Positions 6,781-10,402 of a stretch of DNA of 10,402 bases are shown piece after piece (positions within the stretch are counted from its first letter, which is position 1; every line of letters starts with the position of its first letter). The position numbers were made by a program, and so were the translations under genes. The DNA comes from Phascolarctobacterium_B sp045598345 (GTDB lineage Bacteria; Bacillota; Negativicutes; Acidaminococcales; Acidaminococcaceae), in contig JAZLLX010000041.1 of NCBI GenBank assembly GCA_045598345.1, positions 1 to 10,402 of the forward strand. The letters are read 5' to 3'. Below the pieces are notes generated by a model. The model searched no databases. It saw nothing but the letters and a program-made list of their open reading frames with translations, and was not told the origin of the DNA.

Positions 6781-7415
6781 CCCCCAAGGAACTCTGCTAC
6801 CTGCTGAAAACCCTCACCGGTCTTACCACACACTTTAAACACGGGAACCTCCTTATTCAAATGCCGTACCCCCTCCATAAAGAATTTTTCATCAAAATCC
6901 ACATAGGGTAACAAATCAATCTTGTTCAGTATAATTACTCCCGCCTTTTCAAAAGCCAAAGGATATTTGTAGGGCTTGTCACTGCCGTCGGTAACGCTCA
7001 CAATCAACATTTTAATATTTTCCCCAATGGAAAACTCCGCAGGGCAGACCAAGTTCCCTACATTTTCTATAAAAAGAATTCCCTCCTTGTCAAACTGCCA
7101 ATCATGCACCGCCTTATGAATAAGCGGGGCATCCAAATGGCAGGCGCCGAAAGTGTTTATCTGCTTGGCGGCAATATTCTGCTTGCACAAGCGGCAGGTA
7201 TCAATATCGCTTTCAATATCCCCTTCCAAAACATAGGCGGCACATTTCAGATGCGTGATAACATTTTCCAAAGTGGTGGTTTTCCCCACGCCGGGAGCCC
7301 CCATCACATTCACAGCATAAATACTTTGTCCTTTTAAGATTTCTTGTACATGCTCCGCCAAATTATCATTGTTGGCATGAACATGCATCACCACTTCTTC
7401 TTTATGGGTATGCAT
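6759..7415 (-). CDS. hypB: Nickel-insertion GTPase HypB
   Basis: HypB is the GTPase that, with HypA, inserts nickel into the hydrogenase large subunit. The 218-residue protein has Walker A GAPGVGKTT (39-47), the metal-site motif GACHLDAP (Cys92 and His93), ENVGNLVCPAEF (Cys124), and the guanine-specificity motif NKID. The N-terminus has only a few histidines (2, 4, 11, 13) and no long His-rich or CxxCGC nickel store. Where HypB usually has a D-A-x-R-I stretch after the GD motif, this protein has TCRLCK, adding a CxxC at residues 74 and 77. The ATG at 7415 follows AAAGGAGAG. The last residues (about 213-218) and the TAA stop are encoded by repeat copy 1, so the native C-terminus may have been altered. 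Repeats flank the gene on both sides, making it the only loosely spaced gene of the operon. Confidence 0.96.
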   Translation of the reverse strand: MHTHKEEVVMHVHANNDNLAEHVQEILKGQSIYAVNVMGAPGVGKTTTLENVITHLKCAAYVLEGDIESDIDTCRLCKQNIAAKQINTFGACHLDAPLIHKAVHDWQFDKEGILFIENVGNLVCPAEFSIGENIKMLIVSVTDGSDKPYKYPLAFEKAGVIILNKIDLLPYVDFDEKFFMEGVRHLNKEVPVFKVCGKTGEGFQQVAEFLGGIRSCKL

Positions 7416-7438
7416 TATCTCTCCTTTAACAAACTTGT

Positions 7439-7570
7439 TGAAGTTATAAGTTGTAGGTTAGAAGTTATAAATTAAAGGTAAAATATTTTGTTGATTATAA
7501 TTGGGAATTTTCGGCAAAGCCGAAAATTGACCATAATTTTTCATTTTTAACTTATAACTTTTAACTTTCT
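7439..7570. repeat. AT-rich palindromic MITE-like element, copy 2
   Basis: This occupies most of the hypA-hypB gap. Imperfect inverted ends, GTTAGAAGTTATAAATTAAAGG at 7457-7478 against the complement of 7544-7565 (4 mismatches in 22), enclose a hairpin at 7506-7528 with the same 10-bp stem and AAA loop as copy 1. Its flanks match copy 1 only when one copy is reversed (GGGAATTTTCGGC on one side, CCATAATTTTTCATTTTTAA toward the other), so the two copies are inverted relative to each other around hypB. The element begins directly after the hypA stop. An extra AAGTTATAAGTTGTAGG tract precedes the left end. No coding capacity is seen. Confidence 0.78.
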
Positions 7571-7918
7571 TTAGTCCGGCAATTCCAATTCCAAACTCTT
7601 GATGTATAGTTCCTTGCCAATCTTGGTGGGAACACCGTTTCCCCCGCAATAAGGGCAGGTAAAACTAAAAGGTTTCCGTTGAAAATTTTTACCGCAGTTC
7701 TCACATTTTAATTCCGGTTTCACGGGAATTAAAAACAACTTTGCCCCTTCGCAAAGAGTATTCTGACTGATTACGTCAAAATACATTTGGATGGACTCCC
7801 CGATAAAACCTGAATCCAACCCGACCACCAGTTCAATGGCCTTTACTTTTCCTTGTTTCTCTTTTGCGGTCTTTTCCGCCAAACGGATGATTTCCTCCGT
7901 TATGGGAAGTTCGTGCAT
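7571..7918 (-). CDS. hypA: Nickel chaperone HypA
   Basis: HypA binds nickel at its N-terminus and hands it to the hydrogenase large subunit together with HypB. The 115-residue protein begins MHEL, giving the invariant His2 for nickel. It has the family sequence VVGLDSGFIGESIQMYFDVIS, and a zinc site made by CENC (Cys72, Cys75) and CPYC (Cys88, Cys91). Length is typical. The start at 7918 is set by the MHEL motif and lies 2 bases after the echF stop. A longer in-frame reading upstream would run through echF and has no family support. The gene stops at 7571-7573, immediately before repeat copy 2. Confidence 0.97.
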   Translation of the reverse strand: MHELPITEEIIRLAEKTAKEKQGKVKAIELVVGLDSGFIGESIQMYFDVISQNTLCEGAKLFLIPVKPELKCENCGKNFQRKPFSFTCPYCGGNGVPTKIGKELYIKSLELELPD

Positions 7919-7920
7919 AA

Positions 7921-8289
7921 TCAGGCCTTCGGTGCAGCCGGCGGGGGCAACGGTTTTCCCTCCATAACCACATCCGCCTTTTCCAAAGCGGGCTCTGTAT
8001 AACGCCCTTCCATATATAAGCATTTTTTGGGACAATTATCAACACAAAGTTGACATTGCACACATGAAAATGGATTTATTGTCCAAGTCCGTTTCACCCT
8101 GTCCACAACTATGGCATCTGCCGGACAATTTCTTTGGCACATTCCGCAAAAAATACAATTATCAATATTGTTCAGCACCTTGCCCCGTACACCCTTGGCA
8201 AATTCTTTCGGCTGCAAAGGATATTGGGTGGTTGCAGGAGGACTGAACAAATTTTTCAACATCTCTTTGGCAAAAGTTAAATAACTCAT
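7921..8289 (-). CDS. echF: Ech hydrogenase ferredoxin-like subunit EchF
   Basis: EchF is the NuoI-like two-[4Fe-4S] polyferredoxin subunit that passes electrons from external ferredoxin toward the small subunit. The 122-residue protein has two full cluster motifs: CIFCGMCQRNCP (Cys45, 48, 51, 55) and CVQCQLCVDNCP (Cys76, 79, 82, 86), with one extra Cys at 90. A proline-rich end follows. The ATG at 8289 has AGGAGG about 7 bases upstream (8297-8302), overlapping the echE stop codon. The in-frame codon at 8325 lies inside echE and is not favoured. hypA follows directly, so hydrogenase structure and maturation genes form one unit. Confidence 0.93.
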   Translation of the reverse strand: MSYLTFAKEMLKNLFSPPATTQYPLQPKEFAKGVRGKVLNNIDNCIFCGMCQRNCPADAIVVDRVKRTWTINPFSCVQCQLCVDNCPKKCLYMEGRYTEPALEKADVVMEGKPLPPPAAPKA

Positions 8290-8300
8290 TTCCCATCCTC

Positions 8301-9389
8301 CTATCTTTCTGTGCAACTGATGCAAGGGTCAATGGTCAGCACCAAATTAGGCACGTCCGCCAAATCACACCCCTGCAACATGTGAACCAAAGCGGGAATA
8401 TTGGCATTAGTCGGTGTCCGCAATTTGAATCTTTCCAAATTTTTAGTACCATTGCCTTTTACATAATAAATTGCTTCGCCCCGGGGCTGCTCCATACGGG
8501 CAAAACATTCCCCCGCAGGCGGGAAACCCATGGGACGGACAAAAATCTCCCCTTCAGGCAAATTGTCCAATGCCCTGTCAATAATATCTAAAGATTGGAA
8601 AAGTTCTTTAAGCCGCACTGCCACCCGGGCGTAACAGTCACCAGATTTTTCCAGCACGGGTTTGAACCCCAATTCCAAATAAACCCCTGCATCTTCCTGT
8701 GCCAACCTGTAATCTTCCAAAAGTCCGCTGGCACGGGCCACAGGCCCTACACAACCAAAGTCATGTGCTTCCGCTTCAGAAAGCACACCAACACCTTTCA
8801 AACGGGAGGCCACCGTACCATCATTCAAGAAAGCGGGAACAATGCTGTCCAGTTCCTGACGAAGCATTTTCAAATTTTTCTTAAACAATTTGACCTGTTC
8901 CGCATCCAAGTCACGCCGAACACCGCCCACTTTGCAAACAGAAAAAATTACCCGTCCGCCGGTGGTCTGTTCAAACAAATCCAAAACAATTTCCCTCAAC
9001 CGCCAGCTTTGCATAAATAAACTTTCAAAACCCATAGCGTCTGCGGCAAGCCCCAGCCACAGCAAATGACTGTGCACACGGCTCAATTCATGCCAAATAG
9101 TACGCAAATACAATGCCCTCTTTGGCACTTCAATATTCATCAATTTTTCCACGGCTTTGGAATAACCCCAACCGTGTCCGAAAGAACAAATGCCGCATAC
9201 CCGTTCCGCCACGAAAACATACTGTTGGAAATCCCGTTTTTCAACTAATTTTTCCAAACCGCGATGTACATAACCGATGGAAGGAATGGCACGTACCACC
9301 TTTTCATCCTGCAATTCCAAATCCAAATGAATGGGCTCCGGCAATACGGGATGTTGCGGTCCGAAAGGAATAACTGTATTCTTAGGCAT
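8301..9389 (-). CDS. echE: Ech hydrogenase large (catalytic NiFe) subunit EchE
   Basis: EchE is the NuoD-like large subunit that holds the NiFe active site. The 362-residue protein has the first nickel motif RVCGIC (Cys65, Cys68) and the second motif DPCISC (Cys356, Cys359). It also has family regions such as IPSIGYVHRGLEKLVEKRDF near 34-54 and HELSRVHSHLLWLG. It ends TER right after the second motif, so there is no C-terminal extension to cleave. The two complete CxxC motifs separate it from true Nuo/Fpo subunits, which have lost them. The ATG at 9389 is preceded by GGGGGTGAG and overlaps the end of echD by 8 bases. The codon at 9407 is less likely. Group 4 assignment rests on the neighbouring EchB, C, D and F. 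Confidence 0.96.
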   Translation of the reverse strand: MPKNTVIPFGPQHPVLPEPIHLDLELQDEKVVRAIPSIGYVHRGLEKLVEKRDFQQYVFVAERVCGICSFGHGWGYSKAVEKLMNIEVPKRALYLRTIWHELSRVHSHLLWLGLAADAMGFESLFMQSWRLREIVLDLFEQTTGGRVIFSVCKVGGVRRDLDAEQVKLFKKNLKMLRQELDSIVPAFLNDGTVASRLKGVGVLSEAEAHDFGCVGPVARASGLLEDYRLAQEDAGVYLELGFKPVLEKSGDCYARVAVRLKELFQSLDIIDRALDNLPEGEIFVRPMGFPPAGECFARMEQPRGEAIYYVKGNGTKNLERFKLRTPTNANIPALVHMLQGCDLADVPNLVLTIDPCISCTER

Positions 9390-9795
9390 TTTTCTCACCC
9401 CCTGCATTAGTTACGGAAGCGTCAATACCCTTGACTTTTCCTAAATCAACCCCCTTGTTGGGATTCCAGGGAAATTGCCCCGCCATACGGAAGAATTTTC
9501 CTTGAAAATCAAGCCCGGCCGCAATATTTTGAAACTTCAAACCGAACAAATCATGAATTTCATTTTCCCAAATGAAAGCATACCAAAATTGCTCCGTAAT
9601 GCTTTGCATTTCCTCACCTTGGGGTACCCGGCAACGCAAATTTGTCAGTACGCATTTCTTGTCAAAATTATAGGTCAGTTCAAATTGCTCATTTGCCATA
9701 CTGCACATAATCTGCACCAACCGGCAGCCCTGCTCCCGCAGTTCCGCCACCTTGGCGGACATTTCCTGTGGCTTCACTTCCATAATTATATCCAT
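9382..9795 (-). CDS. echD: Ech hydrogenase subunit EchD (NuoC-like)
   Basis: EchD corresponds to the 30-kDa (NuoC) subunit of complex I and stabilises the soluble arm; it binds no cofactor. The 137-residue protein is short for NuoC but usual for EchD. Its recognisable core is AFIWENEIHDLFGLKF (about residues 73-88), the equivalent of the ERExxDLFG signature. A later GQFPWNPNKG matches the family tail. The ATG at 9795 follows the echC stop after one base. A second ATG at 9783 is possible but has no better ribosome site. The end overlaps echE by 8 bases. Confidence 0.9.
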   Translation of the reverse strand: MDIIMEVKPQEMSAKVAELREQGCRLVQIMCSMANEQFELTYNFDKKCVLTNLRCRVPQGEEMQSITEQFWYAFIWENEIHDLFGLKFQNIAAGLDFQGKFFRMAGQFPWNPNKGVDLGKVKGIDASVTNAGGEKNA

Positions 9796-9796
9796 C

Positions 9797-10249
9797 TTAT
9801 GCTTCTTCCCCCTTTCCCTCTGCTAACGCTAACTGTTTGGCCTTTTCTTCCAAAATGCCCAGGGCTTTAACCACCCCGTCAATAATGCTTTCAGGACGGG
9901 CGGCGCAACCGGGTACATACACATCCACAGGAATGGCCTTGTCCATACCTCCAAGCATATTGTAGCACTCCCTGAACACGCCACCGCTGCAGGCGCAAGT
10001 GCCGACCGCCACCACCACATTGGGTTTGGGCATCTGTTCATAAATCTGTTTCACTACGGAAAGATTTTGGGTATTCACACCCCCCGTAACCAGAAAAATA
10101 TCCGCATGCTTGGGATTACCCGTATTCACAATACCAAACCGTTCCACATCATAAAGAGGGGTCAGGCAGGCCAACACCTCAATATCACAGCCATTGCAGC
10201 TGCTGCCGTCATAGTGAACCAACCAAGGAGATTTTGTAAAATAACTCAT
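9797..10249 (-). CDS. echC: Ech hydrogenase small subunit EchC (NuoB-like)
   Basis: EchC is the small subunit whose single [4Fe-4S] cluster sits next to the NiFe site and donates electrons to it. The 150-residue protein has the ligand set in order: SSCNGCD (Cys18, Cys21), VGTCACSGG and PGCAARPE. It lacks the twin-arginine signal and extra clusters of uptake hydrogenase small subunits, as expected for a cytosolic group 4 enzyme. The ATG at 10249 has GAGGTG about 6 bases upstream; an in-frame GTG at 10258 overlaps that ribosome site and is rejected. It starts 24 bases after the echB stop. Confidence 0.95.
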   Translation of the reverse strand: MSYFTKSPWLVHYDGSSCNGCDIEVLACLTPLYDVERFGIVNTGNPKHADIFLVTGGVNTQNLSVVKQIYEQMPKPNVVVAVGTCACSGGVFRECYNMLGGMDKAIPVDVYVPGCAARPESIIDGVVKALGILEEKAKQLALAEGKGEEA

Positions 10250-10273
10250 CTGAAACACCTCGCCATTCCCAAA

Positions 10274-10402
10274 TTAACGAAAGACCATTAAATAAACCAC
10301 ATTCCCAAAGCCCAAGATAATGGTAATCACCCATGCGGAACGCACCAAACTCTGCCACTTAACCCGGGAACAGCAGTTATCAACCAATATCATGAAGAAA
10401 TA
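10274..10402 (-). CDS. echB: C-terminal end of membrane subunit EchB (partial)
   Basis: The last 42 codons of an open frame that continues past the window edge read YFFMILVDNCCSRVKW, then a hydrophobic stretch SAWVITIILGFGNVVYLMVFR and a TAA at 10274-10276. A DNxxxRxKW motif before a final membrane helix is characteristic of the C-terminus of NuoH/HycD/EchB-type subunits, which join the ion-pumping membrane arm to the hydrogenase arm. The position directly before echC agrees with the echABCDEF order. Only the tail is visible, so family rather than exact subtype is certain. Confidence 0.85.
   Translation of the reverse strand, partial: YFFMILVDNCCSRVKWQSLVRSAWVITIILGFGNVVYLMVFR

Noticed and set aside
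7496..7501. TATAAT on the plus strand in repeat copy 2 as an antisense promoter into hypA
   Set aside because: It is equivalent in position to the promoter-like site of copy 1, but the place for the -35 box reads TAAAGG, too poor to support a call.
6661..7570. CRISPR-like array made of GTTATAA repeats
   Set aside because: The repeats are short, degenerate and arranged as inverted ends around a hairpin, with no regularly spaced direct repeats, spacers or cas genes.
7921..8035. Longer hypA starting at 8035
   Set aside because: The extra residues lie over echF in another frame and would bury the His2 nickel ligand; MHEL at 7918 is the family N-terminus.

Overview
Apart from possible repeat-internal signals, everything recognisable in this window lies on the minus strand. 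Read from right to left it is one tightly packed gene string: the end of echB, then echC, echD, echE, echF, hypA, hypB, hypF, hypC, hypD, hypE, a two-gene SUF-like iron-sulfur assembly pair (smsC, smsB), and finally two tRNA genes, tRNA-Gln(CTG) and tRNA-Glu(CTC). No stretch longer than about 160 bases lacks a gene. The set suggests a strictly anaerobic, fermentative bacterium with moderate to low GC. A Firmicute, perhaps of the Negativicutes, is my best guess from overall gene style, Shine-Dalgarno strength and the bacterial tRNAs. That placement is inference and I hold it loosely.

Positions 7921-10402 encode the C-terminal end of the membrane subunit EchB and the complete soluble arm EchC-D-E-F of a group 4 (Ech-type) energy-converting [NiFe] hydrogenase. 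This complex couples ferredoxin oxidation and proton reduction to ion translocation. The large subunit has both Ni-binding CxxC motifs and stops right after the second one, so it appears to need no C-terminal protease step.

Positions 2098-7918 encode the full maturation set HypA, B, F, C, D, E in the common ABFCDE order. HypF and HypE make the cyanide ligands, HypC and HypD assemble the Fe(CN)2CO unit, and HypA and HypB deliver nickel. Most junctions overlap or are a few bases apart. The exceptions are the two sides of hypB, where AT-rich palindromic MITE-like repeats (about 6661-6780 and 7439-7570) sit in inverted orientation to each other. One supplies the hypB stop codon and carries a good sigma70-type promoter match aimed at hypF.

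Positions 209-2064 encode an SufC-like ATPase with an unusual cysteine-rich tail, followed by a single SufB/D-like scaffold. This matches the minimal 'SMS' type of Fe-S assembly system and fits the high Fe-S demand of the upstream genes. Positions 1-201 hold the tRNA pair with its own near-consensus promoter.

I see no clearly new biological system. The most distinctive points are the repeat pair around hypB, the Cys-rich SmsC tail, and the coupling of a minimal Fe-S assembly pair to a hydrogenase operon.
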